From CAYNZP01 sp964401835 (GTDB lineage: Bacteria > Planctomycetota > Phycisphaerae > SM23-33), in NCBI GenBank assembly GCA_964401835.1, contig CAYNZP010000013.1, positions 23,681-87,680 on the forward strand: 64,000 nucleotides of DNA, read 5' to 3'. The notes beneath the pieces were generated by a model. It did no database searches. It saw nothing but the letters and a program-made list of their open reading frames with translations, and was not told where the DNA came from. A program made the translations under genes and the position numbers. Each line of letters starts with the position of its first letter. Position 1 is the stretch's first letter. Below are positions 34,434-43,411 of this stretch, piece after piece.

Positions 34434-34460
34434 AAAAAAGGCCGTCCTTGAAACGGCCGG
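34434..34460 (-). terminator. Riboswitch-controlled intrinsic terminator before thiC
   Basis: On the minus strand, GGCCGT and ACGGCC (plus-strand 34453-34458 and 34440-34445) form a stem with a 7-nt loop, followed by TTTTTT (34439-34434). It lies between the TPP aptamer and the thiC ATG. Its left arm CCGTTTC (34456-34450) is perfectly complementary to GAAACGG at the 3' end of the aptamer (34500-34494), the likely antiterminator pairing. Confidence 0.85.
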
Positions 34461-34492
34461 TAGCACAAAATCTAAAAACTTTGCAAAAACCG

Positions 34493-34600
34493 TCCGTTTC
34501 CCTACGCAACTTACCCCGCCCTTGCGGGATTCATTGATCAGGTTCCAAGGGTCTTCTCAGCCCAGCCGAATTTGCAACTCGCCCGGGCGCCCCTACGGAG
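34493..34600 (-). ncRNA. TPP riboswitch (THI element)
   Basis: The minus strand carries the conserved thi-box pieces in order: AGGGGCGCC, GCTGAGA, ACCCTTGGAACCTGATC and GCGTAGGGA. Helix P1 is TCCGT (34599-34595) with ACGGA (34497-34493). Forming P1 would hide ACGG, part of the antiterminator, and so permit the terminator downstream: thiamine pyrophosphate present, thiC off. The element is directly upstream of thiC on the same strand. Confidence 0.95.
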
Positions 34601-34615
34601 CTGTACCAAAACTAC

Positions 34616-34644
34616 ATGTTATTAATCGCGGGCGCTAAAGACAA
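34616..34644 (-). promoter_or_regulatory. Promoter for the thiC leader
   Basis: Minus-strand TTGTCT (34644-34639), 17-nt spacer, TAACAT (34621-34616). It places the transcript start just before the TPP aptamer. Confidence 0.5.
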
Positions 34645-34658
34645 GGTGGGGGTGCGAA

Positions 34659-35432
34659 TTATTTTTCTTCAAAGCCGTCGCTTTTAAAGTGATCCATTTT
34701 ATCGCGGATCAAGGCGGCATCTTCGTAACGTTCTTCCTTGATTGCCTTTGAAAGTTTACGCCGGAGTTTTTCGAGCGGGTCAACCGGAATGCGCCGTTCG
34801 ATGTCCTTGAGCATCGCCTGTAAAATGGCTATCTCACTCGATCCGGCCAAGAGTTTTTCCTGCCCGAATTTGTCGTGGAATTCCTTGATCTCATCGATGC
34901 CGTTTTTGATGGCTTCTTTGGCAGCTTTTGGGCGATTGTCCTTCAACGACTGATGGCCGCGTGCCCGGGCACGCATCATTACCACATAAGGTCGATACTG
35001 CTCCAGCACATAGCGGTCAGACTCTTCTGCGGCGTATCTGTTGCAGAAGTCCATCAATCGTAGATTTCGCATAGTGTCGCGCTCGACAGCTTTGAAATCT
35101 TCGAGAATAAATTCAGCCAGGTAGCGATGGTAGTACATCATGCCCTCAGCCCGAAGCAGCTCGCATGCCTGTTCGTCTAGTTCGAAGCCGACCTCGTTAC
35201 CCTTACGGTTGTCCGAATATTTCTGGAGTTCGTGCTCGTAAAAGGAAAGGTAACTGTCGTGACCGTTTGGGCGATCGCCATCCGGACGGCCGGAGACCTC
35301 CATCTGCAAAAGCCCCAGATCGAGGCGCAACTGGATTTTCTCGAGCCCGTCTTTACCCTTTATTCGGCGGGCGGTAATTTTGCCGGGCTCGTAATTCCAG
35401 TCTTTCAAAATGTGTGTAATATCAACACTCAT
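34659..35432 (-). CDS. UVR-motif protein
   Basis: A 257-residue protein. The C-terminal 40 residues are a UvrB/UvrC-interaction (UVR) motif: LEKLRRKLSKAIKEERYEDAALIRDKM. The N-terminal part is a mixed alpha/beta domain rich in charged residues (KITARRIKGKDGLEKIQLRLDLG) without a recognised family; the middle is helical. UVR motifs occur outside excision repair, for example in ClpC-associated McsA, so a repair role is not assured. TACAAT lies about 10 nt before the ATG, with no clear ribosome binding site. It follows the lipoprotein gene by 52 nt. Confidence 0.75.
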   Translation of the reverse strand: MSVDITHILKDWNYEPGKITARRIKGKDGLEKIQLRLDLGLLQMEVSGRPDGDRPNGHDSYLSFYEHELQKYSDNRKGNEVGFELDEQACELLRAEGMMYYHRYLAEFILEDFKAVERDTMRNLRLMDFCNRYAAEESDRYVLEQYRPYVVMMRARARGHQSLKDNRPKAAKEAIKNGIDEIKEFHDKFGQEKLLAGSSEIAILQAMLKDIERRIPVDPLEKLRRKLSKAIKEERYEDAALIRDKMDHFKSDGFEEK

Positions 35433-35484
35433 GTCACTTATATTGTATCACCCTTTTTCGACAAAGAAGCGGCCTATTTAGCCG

Positions 35485-36222
35485 TTAGTGGATAATTACC
35501 TGAGAAAACTCGAGTTCCAGCAGCGGCTTTTCACCCACCAGAACATATTGGCCGGTTTTTAGAACGCGAATTTTCGTTGGAAATGTGATGCCGTCAGGAA
35601 GCATCTTGTATTGATATGAGGTTACCGTTCCGCCAGTGCCCGGCTGTTCGCTGCCGCCGGTTACAAAACGCAGCTCGCATGTTGTAGAGTCGAAGTAATA
35701 GGCAATCGCCCAGTCGGTGTTACCGGCAACGCCCACCCGGATAACGTCAAAGCCATCCAGACGCATCCGCTCGGAGGACGCTACAGTTTCATCTCGCCCG
35801 AGCAGATTCATCGCACCGCGTGCGCGGTGGAGAATCAACGGCAGATAAGATGCTATCTGGGCTGAGGTGGCGGAGGGGCTTCCATGCACGAATGTTTTGC
35901 CGCTATCCCAGGCGATGGCTGTCCACGAGCCGTCAGGGGAGGCGCCTTTAGCTATAATGCTTCCGTCTTTGATGTCGATTGAAAGCTCGACACCGTCGAC
36001 ATTCGCTTGCCCGGCTTCGCCGTAAAAGGTTATTGTGGCTGCTGCGTCGATCTTTTCGACTTCCTGCCATGCCGCCAGCCCGCCGGAAGATTCAACACAG
36101 GTCGCTACGACATTGCGGGCGTCGCCAAGTTCGTATTGGCTATATACATCCGCGGGGCCGCAGCCGATTGAGGCTACTAGAAACACTCCTGCGCAAAAAA
36201 GAATCAGATATTTGAAATTCAT
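35485..36222 (-). CDS. Predicted lipoprotein, unknown function
   Basis: The ATG at 36222 (MNFKYLILFCAGVF) after GGAG gives a lipoprotein signal with lipobox VASIGC (Cys about residue 21). The mature part, about 225 residues, is beta-rich (ITFYGEAGQANVDGVEL, YYFDSTTCELRFVTGG, FPTKIRVLKTGQYVLV). Its length and strand pattern recall LolA/LolB-like or DUF-type outer-membrane lipoprotein folds, but no family is recognised with confidence. Probably envelope-located. Co-directional with the UVR gene. Confidence 0.7.
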   Translation of the reverse strand: MNFKYLILFCAGVFLVASIGCGPADVYSQYELGDARNVVATCVESSGGLAAWQEVEKIDAAATITFYGEAGQANVDGVELSIDIKDGSIIAKGASPDGSWTAIAWDSGKTFVHGSPSATSAQIASYLPLILHRARGAMNLLGRDETVASSERMRLDGFDVIRVGVAGNTDWAIAYYFDSTTCELRFVTGGSEQPGTGGTVTSYQYKMLPDGITFPTKIRVLKTGQYVLVGEKPLLELEFSQVIIH

Positions 36223-36255
36223 TGATATCTCCACAGAATTCGGAATTCCTTCAAA

Positions 36256-36329
36256 TATCCCCGAGAGGATTCGAACCTCTGACCTCTTGCTCCGGAGGCA
36301 AGCGCTCTATCCAGCTGAGCTACGGGGAC
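36256..36329 (-). tRNA. tRNA-Arg (anticodon CCG)
   Basis: A 74-nt cloverleaf on the minus strand: acceptor GTCCCCG pairing with CGGGGAT, D arm AGCTCAGCTGGATAGAGC, anticodon stem CTTGC/GCAAG with loop CTCCGGA (anticodon CCG, reading CGG), and T arm AGAGGTTCGAATCCTCT. CCA is not encoded. Confidence 0.97.
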
Positions 36330-36340
36330 TCGCGAAAACG

Positions 36341-36369
36341 ATTTTCAATAACTCACGGTAAAAAGTCAA
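36341..36369 (-). promoter_or_regulatory. Promoter of tRNA-Arg
   Basis: Minus-strand TTGACT (36369-36364), 17-nt spacer, GAAAAT (36346-36341), ending 11 nt before the tRNA. Confidence 0.5.
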
Positions 36370-36436
36370 TGGCATAACGGTTTGTCGCAGCTAAAGCGGG
36401 CTTTCGGAATCGATGCGGCGCTTGTAGAATGTCGCC

Positions 36437-37525
36437 ATGGAATTACCACAAATACAGCGCAGGAAATCTCAGCCGGTAAATGTCGGCGGAGTTACTATAG
36501 GCGGAGACGGGCCTGTCAGCGTCCAGAGCATGACCAACACCAATACTGCTGATGTTGAGGCTACGCTTAAGCAGGTCAGGGCATTGGCCGATGCCGGAGC
36601 CCAGCTTGTCCGCGTTGCCGTACCAAAAAAGGAAGATACCCAAGCCCTTAAGCAAATCGTCGCGGATTCGCCCGTGCCTATAATCGCAGATGTTCACTTC
36701 AGCCCAGACAGGGCACTGGAGGCAATCCAAGCCGGTGCAGCCAAGATACGACTGAACCCCGGAAACATTTGCGACCCTGCTGACATCCAGCGCATCATCG
36801 CCGCAGCTGACGCCGCCGGTGCAGCCATACGCGTGGGCGTTAATGAGGGTTCCGTTGTAGAGAGGAGCGATCAAACGAAGCGGCAGAGTCAACTCGCCCA
36901 GCCGCTGCACGAACTGATGGCTGACAAACTCGGGGAGTATCTGGAGATTTTCCAGCAGTCAAACTTCAAAAACATCGTCCTGTCAGCGAAGAGTCACGAC
37001 GCCTTCACATGCGTGGCTGTAAATCGTCTCATTGCCCAGCGTTGGGATTTTCCCCTGCACCTCGGCGTAACGCATGCCGGTACGGCCCAGACCGGCGCTG
37101 TGCGGTCGGCGGCTGCTTTGGGTACGCTTTTGAGTGAGGGAATCGGCGATACTATCCGTATTTCTTACTCAGGCGACCCCGTGCGTGAAGTAACAGACGG
37201 CTTGGAGCTGCTATACAGCCTCCGCCTGCGGAAGCGCAAAGGCGTAGAGCTTATCGCATGCCCGACATGTGGGCGGCTGCAGATGGATATCGCGCCGATT
37301 GTCGAGCAGGTCAAAGACGCCTTGGCTGATATAACGCTGCCGATTACGGTTGCGGTTATGGGCTGCGTCGTGAACGGCCCCGGCGAGGCTGACTCTGCCG
37401 ACGTTGCCGTCTGTGCCGGAAAAGACAAGGCTGTCCTCTACCGCAAGGGCAAAAAAATCCGCACCGTCGCTGCAGATAAAATAGTCGCAGCAATCATGGA
37501 AGAGGTACAAAAGCTCAATAAATAG
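36437..37525 (+). CDS. ispG: 4-hydroxy-3-methylbut-2-en-1-yl diphosphate synthase
   Basis: A 362-residue IspG/GcpE: a barrel domain (VNVGGVTIGGDGPVSVQSMT, ADVHFSPDRALEA, KIRLNPGNI) and a C-terminal iron-sulfur domain with CPTCGRL and AVMGCVVNGPGEA, supplying the three cluster cysteines and the glutamate. It catalyses the reductive ring opening of methylerythritol cyclodiphosphate, the penultimate MEP-pathway step; dxs is elsewhere in the window. Single gene, divergent from tRNA-Arg. Confidence 0.96.
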   Translation: MELPQIQRRKSQPVNVGGVTIGGDGPVSVQSMTNTNTADVEATLKQVRALADAGAQLVRVAVPKKEDTQALKQIVADSPVPIIADVHFSPDRALEAIQAGAAKIRLNPGNICDPADIQRIIAAADAAGAAIRVGVNEGSVVERSDQTKRQSQLAQPLHELMADKLGEYLEIFQQSNFKNIVLSAKSHDAFTCVAVNRLIAQRWDFPLHLGVTHAGTAQTGAVRSAAALGTLLSEGIGDTIRISYSGDPVREVTDGLELLYSLRLRKRKGVELIACPTCGRLQMDIAPIVEQVKDALADITLPITVAVMGCVVNGPGEADSADVAVCAGKDKAVLYRKGKKIRTVAADKIVAAIMEEVQKLNK

Positions 37526-37532
37526 CGCGCAT

Positions 37533-37553
37533 AAAAAAACCGGCCCAAGCCGG
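37533..37553 (-). terminator. Intrinsic terminator after the amidase-like gene
   Basis: CCGGC (37553-37549) pairs with GCCGG (37544-37540), with a 4-nt loop and then T7 on the minus strand. On the plus strand the same stem is followed by AATCTTTTC, so it may also stop ispG transcription weakly. Confidence 0.75.
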
Positions 37554-37581
37554 AATCTTTTCTCGTTTTTGCCAGAAATCC

Positions 37582-38154
37582 TTACCCGTTTGGTCTGAGC
37601 AGGTGTGCTGTGAAGATATTGCCCGGGAAAGCGGCGCCAGGGGCGTCGCTAAGCGAATCGAGGTCGCGGCGGAGGTATACGTGGTCGGCTGAGATATTGC
37701 ATTTTCGCTGAAGTTGCTGAACCAGCCTTACAAGAGAGTTGAACTGTCTGGAAGAAGGCGCTTGCTGTGAAAAATCGCCAATTACGCAGATGGCGATACT
37801 ATTGGCATTAAAATTACCGGGGACGAAAATGTGCTTACCGGTAAGCTGGCGTTTCCAAAGGGCTGTCGCCTGTACAAGCTCCTGGCCGTTAGGATTCACA
37901 ATAAAATGGCAACTGCGTGCGATCTCTCGTTGCTGCGCGGATGAGTGGACGATGATATTTCGCCATTTTATCGGCTGGATCGGCACGTCAGCATTTGTCA
38001 CGGCGCTGGCCTGAACTGTCTGGGGGCTTGTTACAGCTGCGAGGTCGTGGATTTCCGGGCGGATGGGGGCGGTTTCGAGAACCATCAGGGCGATTGCACC
38101 TACGGTCATGGCTGCCATCAAGGCAGTAAGAGTTTTGATCGTCCTTGATCCCAT
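37582..38154 (-). CDS. Amidase_2/PGRP-like exported protein lacking zinc ligands
   Basis: A 190-residue protein with an N-terminal hydrophobic signal or anchor (about 8-27) and an N-acetylmuramoyl-L-alanine amidase type 2 fold: WRNIIVHSSAQ (first zinc His kept), CHFIVNPNGQELVQATALWK, NSIAICVIGDFSQ, QFNSLVRLVQQLQRKCNI. The C-terminal block, normally GHRDL...CPG, reads VYLRRDLDSLSDAPGAAFPG, so the second His is Arg and the Cys is Phe. Two of three metal ligands are missing, so it probably binds rather than cuts peptidoglycan. AGGGAGG lies upstream of the ATG. Confidence 0.78.
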   Translation of the reverse strand: MGSRTIKTLTALMAAMTVGAIALMVLETAPIRPEIHDLAAVTSPQTVQASAVTNADVPIQPIKWRNIIVHSSAQQREIARSCHFIVNPNGQELVQATALWKRQLTGKHIFVPGNFNANSIAICVIGDFSQQAPSSRQFNSLVRLVQQLQRKCNISADHVYLRRDLDSLSDAPGAAFPGNIFTAHLLRPNG

Positions 38155-38325
38155 TTTTTAAAGCAACAACCTCCCTGAAGTGCTTAAAATCCACAAAAGA
38201 AAATGACGGCCAACCGCCTTATTGGCCGATTCTAAGTCTCTTATCGGCAAAGAGCAAGATTTTGCGCCAGCTTTTTGGGCTCTTTAACGCAGTTTTTACA
38301 TTTTTTTTTTCGATGCTTACGGCTA

Positions 38326-39018
38326 TTATTCGTCTTCACCGAGCAGGCCGACATCCTGCATGGCCTTTTTGGCAGCTGCCTGCTCCGCCTGCTTTTTGGT
38401 CTTGCCCCAGGCGGTTGGGTAGAATTTTCCTCTGACGGAAACCGCCACCTCGAAGGCCTTACTGTGGTCCGGGCCTTTCTCGTCGAGAATGTGATACTCC
38501 GGCGTAATGTTCCATTTCTTTTGGCAATATTGCTGAAGTGCGGATTTGAAATTCTTCTGGTGCGCGTTGACAAGGGCCTCTTCTATGTGAGGCCTGACAT
38601 GCTCCAGTATGAACTTACTTGCCACTTCCAGACCGCCGTCAAGATAGACAGCTCCGATTATCGCTTCGAACACTGCTGCCATGACGGAGGTTGGCAATTC
38701 TACGCTGGTCATTCCCCGCCCGAGAAACAAAAGCTTATCCAACTGGATTTCTGCGACAATATCCGCACAGGTCTGGCGAGAGACGACGACGGATTTGATT
38801 TTGGTCATTTCACCTTCGAGCAAATCAGTGTAATTCTCGAAAAGCTCCTGGCACACCACCATGCCCAGAATGGCATCGCCGAGAAACTCCAGCCGTTCGT
38901 TACTTTCGTGCCTGCTCGCTGCACTGGAGGAATGCGTCAGAGCTTTTGCCAGCAGAGCCTGGTCTTTAAAGGTGTAACCTATTAATTCCTGACAGTCTTT
39001 TATTTCAGTTTGTTTCAC
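38326..39018 (-). CDS. rnc: Ribonuclease III
   Basis: A 230-residue RNase III: the catalytic domain has the signature NERLEFLGDAILGMVVCQELF with the metal-binding acidic residues, and TSVMAAVFEAIIGAVYLDGGL (second acidic set). A C-terminal double-stranded-RNA-binding domain follows (about 160-228, PTAWGKTKKQAEQAAAKKAM). It processes rRNA precursors and structured mRNAs. Length is typical. Its gene is on the opposite strand from def, with an AT-rich divergent spacer of about 140 nt. Confidence 0.96.
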   Translation of the reverse strand: MKQTEIKDCQELIGYTFKDQALLAKALTHSSSAASRHESNERLEFLGDAILGMVVCQELFENYTDLLEGEMTKIKSVVVSRQTCADIVAEIQLDKLLFLGRGMTSVELPTSVMAAVFEAIIGAVYLDGGLEVASKFILEHVRPHIEEALVNAHQKNFKSALQQYCQKKWNITPEYHILDEKGPDHSKAFEVAVSVRGKFYPTAWGKTKKQAEQAAAKKAMQDVGLLGEDE

Positions 39019-39158
39019 TATGTGTCCCCGAAGGTATTTTTACCTTCAAAGGCCGATTTTATAGTCAAGGCAAGAATTGTCAAAGCAATAGGCTGGAATA
39101 CCTCTTTGGCGTTTGACTTGATTTAACCTTCATAGGTTCGCTAGACTAGGTTTTAGAT

Positions 39159-39704
39159 ATGAGTGGAAACGAAAAAATCAGACAAGCTGACCTGGCCTCG
39201 CTAAAGGTCGTCGTTTATCCGGACCCTCGCCTGCGCCAGCAATGCGAAGAAGTCGAAGACCCGACCGATCCAGCCGTGAGGGCGCTTGTCGAGCGGATGT
39301 TCGAGATAATGTTCGAGGCCAAGGGCGTGGGACTGGCCGCCGCACAGGTCGGTATTGGGGCGTGTCTCTTTGTGTCCTCACCGAGTTTCGATCCCGGCGA
39401 CCGCCGTGTTTACATCAACCCGCAGATAATCTCTGCCGATGGTAGCCAGGACAGCGAGGAGGGCTGCCTGAGCTTTCCGGGTATTTTCAGTAAGATCAAG
39501 CGTCACAACGAAGTTACAGTTCGGGCCTACGATCTCGATGGCCAGCAATTCGAGGAATCCGGCACGGAGTTGCTTGCCCGTATCATTGAGCACGAGATAG
39601 ACCACATCAGCGGCCGGCTGCTGGTTGACCGCATGGGCAGCGTGGGCAAGCTGGCCAACCGCAGGGCGCTCAAGGCCCTGGAAAAAGAATTCTCGGGCGC
39701 ATAA
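39159..39704 (+). CDS. def: Peptide deformylase
   Basis: A 181-residue enzyme with the three family motifs in order: GVGLAAAQVG (GxGxAAxQ), EEGCLSFPGI (EGCLS, metal Cys) and IIEHEIDHISG (HExDH, metal His residues). It removes the formyl group from nascent proteins. Start ATG at 39159; no strong ribosome binding site. Single gene, followed by an unrelated hydrolase gene after 75 nt. Confidence 0.96.
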   Translation: MSGNEKIRQADLASLKVVVYPDPRLRQQCEEVEDPTDPAVRALVERMFEIMFEAKGVGLAAAQVGIGACLFVSSPSFDPGDRRVYINPQIISADGSQDSEEGCLSFPGIFSKIKRHNEVTVRAYDLDGQQFEESGTELLARIIEHEIDHISGRLLVDRMGSVGKLANRRALKALEKEFSGA

Positions 39705-39779
39705 ATGCGAGCCTGTATCTCTTTTACTTTTAAAGAGCCTGCGAGTGTATTTCGCGGACTTTCTTTATAAAATGAGTCC

Positions 39780-40553
39780 ATGCCCGTCTTGATTTCAATT
39801 TTGATTGGTTTGGCGATATTGGTTTTTCTTATCGCGGCTGTGTCTCTGGCTGTTCGTTTAGGAGCACCGAAAGACGGCGGCGGAGACGAAAAGGTCGGGC
39901 TTGTTGTATTCTGCAGTGGCCTTCGGTGGTTTGGTGTTCGCTGGGGAAAGCGGGGCGTACCCGCTGGTCTGCGAAAGGCTGGCTTTGCTGGCAGGTTTGT
40001 TTACTGGGATTGGCACGTTGCATGGCGCGGCTGGCTGGCGCTACCTGCACTTAAAGACGCCAAATTAATGCAGCGCGAAGCGAAAAAGATTTCCGAGTTT
40101 ATCGTTGAGCAGCAGCATACGTTTCCTGATAGACCAATTTACCTGCTTGGCTGCTCGGCTGGGGGACACCTGGCGCTTCGGGCACTGGAACTGTTGCCGG
40201 CAGGGGCCAGCGTTGAAGCGGTTGGACTCATATCGCCTGCGGTCGATTGTCACCGCAATTTAACTCCAGTACTAGACAAATTCCGCAGCCGATTGGTGCT
40301 GACATATTCATTGGCGGACTGGCTGGTCTTGGGACTCGGTACCTGGCTGTTTGGCACGGCTGACCGGAAGCACGCCGTATCAGCGGGCATGGTAGGATTC
40401 AAAAATGCCAGCGATGACCGCATTATTCAAATCCCATGGCGGCCTGGGATGATTTTCTCCGGCAGGCTTGGCGGACACCCCACAGCCGAGCCGCCAAAGT
40501 TCATCGCCAAATACCTTGCCCCCGCCATGGGGATAGGCCAGGCCGTCAGTTAG
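39780..40553 (+). CDS. Alpha/beta-hydrolase-like protein with N-terminal membrane helix
   Basis: A 257-residue protein. The first 25 residues are a membrane helix (LISILIGLAILVFLIAAVSLAV). The rest resembles an alpha/beta hydrolase: a nucleophile elbow GCSAGGHLALRALE (Ser about residue 125), a preceding strand RPIYLLG, and late LISPAVDC and GMIFSGRLGGHPTAEPPKFIA segments that could carry the catalytic acid and histidine. Substrate is unknown. Possibly a membrane-bound esterase or lipase. Confidence 0.65.
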   Translation: MPVLISILIGLAILVFLIAAVSLAVRLGAPKDGGGDEKVGLVVFCSGLRWFGVRWGKRGVPAGLRKAGFAGRFVYWDWHVAWRGWLALPALKDAKLMQREAKKISEFIVEQQHTFPDRPIYLLGCSAGGHLALRALELLPAGASVEAVGLISPAVDCHRNLTPVLDKFRSRLVLTYSLADWLVLGLGTWLFGTADRKHAVSAGMVGFKNASDDRIIQIPWRPGMIFSGRLGGHPTAEPPKFIAKYLAPAMGIGQAVS

Positions 40554-40660
40554 CTCAAATCTACCTTGGCAGAATGGCCCTTTGACGATAGAATCACCCA
40601 TCTTTCGCAAAGCGGATTTAACTTGTAAGATTAACCGCCAGCCATAGATCGGAATAAAAC

Positions 40661-43363
40661 ATGGAACGCAGTTGTGAACAAATTCGCAAGGAGTTCATCG
40701 AGTTCTTCGAGAAGAAGGCTCACGCGTTCGTACCATCGAGCTCGCTTCTGCCGGCAGACGACCCGACATTGCTTTTTACAAATGCGGGAATGAACCAGTA
40801 CAAGGACGTTTTCCTCGGCCGAGAAAAGCGCGACTACGTCCGCGCCGCTAACACCCAAAAGTGCATCCGTGCCGGTGGCAAGCACAACGACCTGGAAGAC
40901 GTCGGCCACGATACATATCACCACACGTTCTTCGAGATGCTCGGCAACTGGAGCTTCGGCGATTATTTCAAGAAAGAGGCCATCGAGTGGGCGTGGGAGC
41001 TGCTGACAGATGTCTGGGGACTTCCCAAGGACCGCCTCCATGTGACAGTATTTGAGGGCGACAAGGCTGACGGAATTGAACCCGACCTCAAGGCGAAAGA
41101 ACTTTGGGCCAAGGTTACGGATATTGATCCTACCCATATTCACCTCGGCAACAAGAAGGACAACTTCTGGGAGATGGGCGAGACTGGTCCGTGTGGGCCT
41201 TGCAGCGAGATTCATATCGACCTGACCGAAGACAAATCCGGGGCTGCTCTGGTCAATGCCGGCGTTGCCAGCGTTATCGAGATTTGGAACCTGGTTTTTA
41301 TCCAGTATAACCGCAGTGCCGAAGGCAAGCTCTCTCCGCTGCCGGCAAAGCATGTCGATACGGGCATGGGCCTGGAGCGCGTCGGGGCAGTGTTGCAGGG
41401 CAAAAAGAGTAATTACGCGACCGACCTTTTCGTGGCGATTATCAAGGCCATCGAAAAGTTGACCGACCACCGCTATGGCGCTAAAAGCGGCCTGGAAGAC
41501 CGTTTCGATTCGCTGGATACACAGAATATCGGCGATGTAGCCTGCCGTGTAATCGCGGACCACGCACGCTCGCTTACGTTTGCGCTGGCTGACGGCATCA
41601 TCCCGTCAAACGAGGGCAGGGGTTACGTCGTAAGGCGAATCCTGCGTCGGGCTGCCCGTTATGGCAGGCAGTATCTCAACATCGACGGGCCTTTCCTTAT
41701 CAAGATCGTGCCGACCATCGTGGATTTGATGGGCGATTTCTTCGGTGAAATCAAGGATAATCAGGACTACATCATCGAGACGGTTCGCGAAGAGGAAGAA
41801 TCCTTCGGCCGAACGCTGGACCGCGGGATAGAACTTTTCCAACGGCAGGCTGACAAACTCGACAAAGCTGGAAAAAAGGAACTTCCGGGCGATGTGGCCT
41901 TCGATCTTTATGCGACGTACGGCTTCCCGGTCGATCTGACACAGATAATGGCCCAAGAGTGCGGCATGAAGGTGGACTTAGACGGTTTCGATACAGAGAT
42001 GGCCCGGCACCGCGAGTTGAGCAGCGGCGGGGAAACTTTAAAGGTCGAGGCAATCGCGAATCTGCCCGCCAGCGACGATTCGGCAAAATATTCGCTCGAA
42101 CCGATAGAGGCGAAAGTTCTCGGCTGGGTCGTTGACAGCAGCTTTATAGAGGCCGCCGCGCTTAACGTCGGTGACGAGGCAGCAATCGTACTCGATAAAA
42201 CAAACTTTTACTGCGAGCAGGGCGGCCAGGTCGGCGATGCGGGGCACCTGCTGTGGGCTGATGGCAAATTCGCCGTCCGCGACACTCAAAAGTGTGGCGA
42301 CGCTGTATTGCACCTGGGCGTGGTTGAAGATGGCATACTCCACACCGGCCAGAGCGTAAATTGCGAAGTGGACGCCTCCCGCACCGATACGATGCGAAAC
42401 CACAGCGCAACTCACCTGCTTAACAAAGCCCTTAGAAATGTCCTTGGTGATCATGTAAAGCAGGCCGGCAGCATTGTAGCTCCTGACAAGTTGCGATTTG
42501 ACTTTACGCATAACAGGGCGGTTGCCCCAGAGCAGATTGTTGAGATCGAACGGCAGGTAAACGAAGCGGTATTGGCTGACTTGCCCATCGGCTCGAACGT
42601 TATTCCGCTTGGCGATGCAAAAAAACTGCCCGATATCCAGGCTGTGTTTGGCGAAAAGTACCCCGATCCGGTGCGAGTGATGAGTTTCGGTACACAGGAC
42701 CCGCAAAAAAGCCCGGAGGAAATTTTCTGCGTCGAATTCTGTGGCGGTACGCATCTCCAGCGGACCAGCCAGGTTGGTTTGTTCAAGATTATTTCGGAAG
42801 AATCTGTCGCCAAGGGCGTGCGACGCATCACTGCCCTTACCGGCAAGGCAGCTGTGGAGCATATCCAGCAGATTGACGAAATTGTCCGTTCGACAAGTGC
42901 CGCATTGCGTGTGCCGGCCCAGGAGGTTCCGGATCGCATCATTGTACTGCAAAAAGAGGTCAAGCAGCTCCGCAAGCGCCCGCCCGGCCAGGCAGGCGGG
43001 GGCGAGTTCCAGCCGGAATACACCGTTGACACGCCAGTTGGCAAGGTCCTGATAGGCCAACTCGGCCATGCGGACGCCAAGGCGATGCGCAGTATCTGTG
43101 ACCAGCAGCGCCAAAAAGGAGCCGCAGCTATGCTTATCGGCGGCGCCGAAGGCGAAAAGGTTACGCTTATCGCGATGGTAACCGATGAAGTGGCCAAACA
43201 GGGCAAGTTAAAGGCTGGCGACTGGGTCAAAACAGCAGCAGTGATTGTTGGCGGCAGTGGCGGCGGAAAGCCGACCATGGCCCAGGCTGGCGGTAAAGAT
43301 GCCGGCAAACTCCCCGACGCACTCAAAGCTGCCGAGCAGTTTGTAAAGGAGAAGCTCTCGTAA
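40661..43363 (+). CDS. alaS: Alanyl-tRNA synthetase
   Basis: A 900-residue AlaRS: class II core (IRKEFIEFFEKKAHAFVPSSSLL, FTNAGMNQYKDVFLG, HHTFFEMLGNWSFGDYF), the editing domain with HSATHLLNKALRNVLG and CVEFCGGTHLQRTSQVG zinc ligands, and a C-terminal DHHA1-type domain ending GGSGGGKPTMAQAGGKD. It charges tRNA-Ala and edits mischarged Ser and Gly. Full length. Followed by an intrinsic terminator. Confidence 0.97.
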   Translation: MERSCEQIRKEFIEFFEKKAHAFVPSSSLLPADDPTLLFTNAGMNQYKDVFLGREKRDYVRAANTQKCIRAGGKHNDLEDVGHDTYHHTFFEMLGNWSFGDYFKKEAIEWAWELLTDVWGLPKDRLHVTVFEGDKADGIEPDLKAKELWAKVTDIDPTHIHLGNKKDNFWEMGETGPCGPCSEIHIDLTEDKSGAALVNAGVASVIEIWNLVFIQYNRSAEGKLSPLPAKHVDTGMGLERVGAVLQGKKSNYATDLFVAIIKAIEKLTDHRYGAKSGLEDRFDSLDTQNIGDVACRVIADHARSLTFALADGIIPSNEGRGYVVRRILRRAARYGRQYLNIDGPFLIKIVPTIVDLMGDFFGEIKDNQDYIIETVREEEESFGRTLDRGIELFQRQADKLDKAGKKELPGDVAFDLYATYGFPVDLTQIMAQECGMKVDLDGFDTEMARHRELSSGGETLKVEAIANLPASDDSAKYSLEPIEAKVLGWVVDSSFIEAAALNVGDEAAIVLDKTNFYCEQGGQVGDAGHLLWADGKFAVRDTQKCGDAVLHLGVVEDGILHTGQSVNCEVDASRTDTMRNHSATHLLNKALRNVLGDHVKQAGSIVAPDKLRFDFTHNRAVAPEQIVEIERQVNEAVLADLPIGSNVIPLGDAKKLPDIQAVFGEKYPDPVRVMSFGTQDPQKSPEEIFCVEFCGGTHLQRTSQVGLFKIISEESVAKGVRRITALTGKAAVEHIQQIDEIVRSTSAALRVPAQEVPDRIIVLQKEVKQLRKRPPGQAGGGEFQPEYTVDTPVGKVLIGQLGHADAKAMRSICDQQRQKGAAAMLIGGAEGEKVTLIAMVTDEVAKQGKLKAGDWVKTAAVIVGGSGGGKPTMAQAGGKDAGKLPDALKAAEQFVKEKLS

Positions 43364-43370
43364 GACTTTA

Positions 43371-43409
43371 AATCCCCGATAAGCTTCGCTATACTCAGGG
43401 ATTGTTTTT
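43371..43409 (+). terminator. Intrinsic terminator after alaS
   Basis: AATCCC (43371-43376) pairs with GGGATT (43398-43403), followed by GTTTTT. Confidence 0.75.
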
Positions 43410-43411
43410 AC

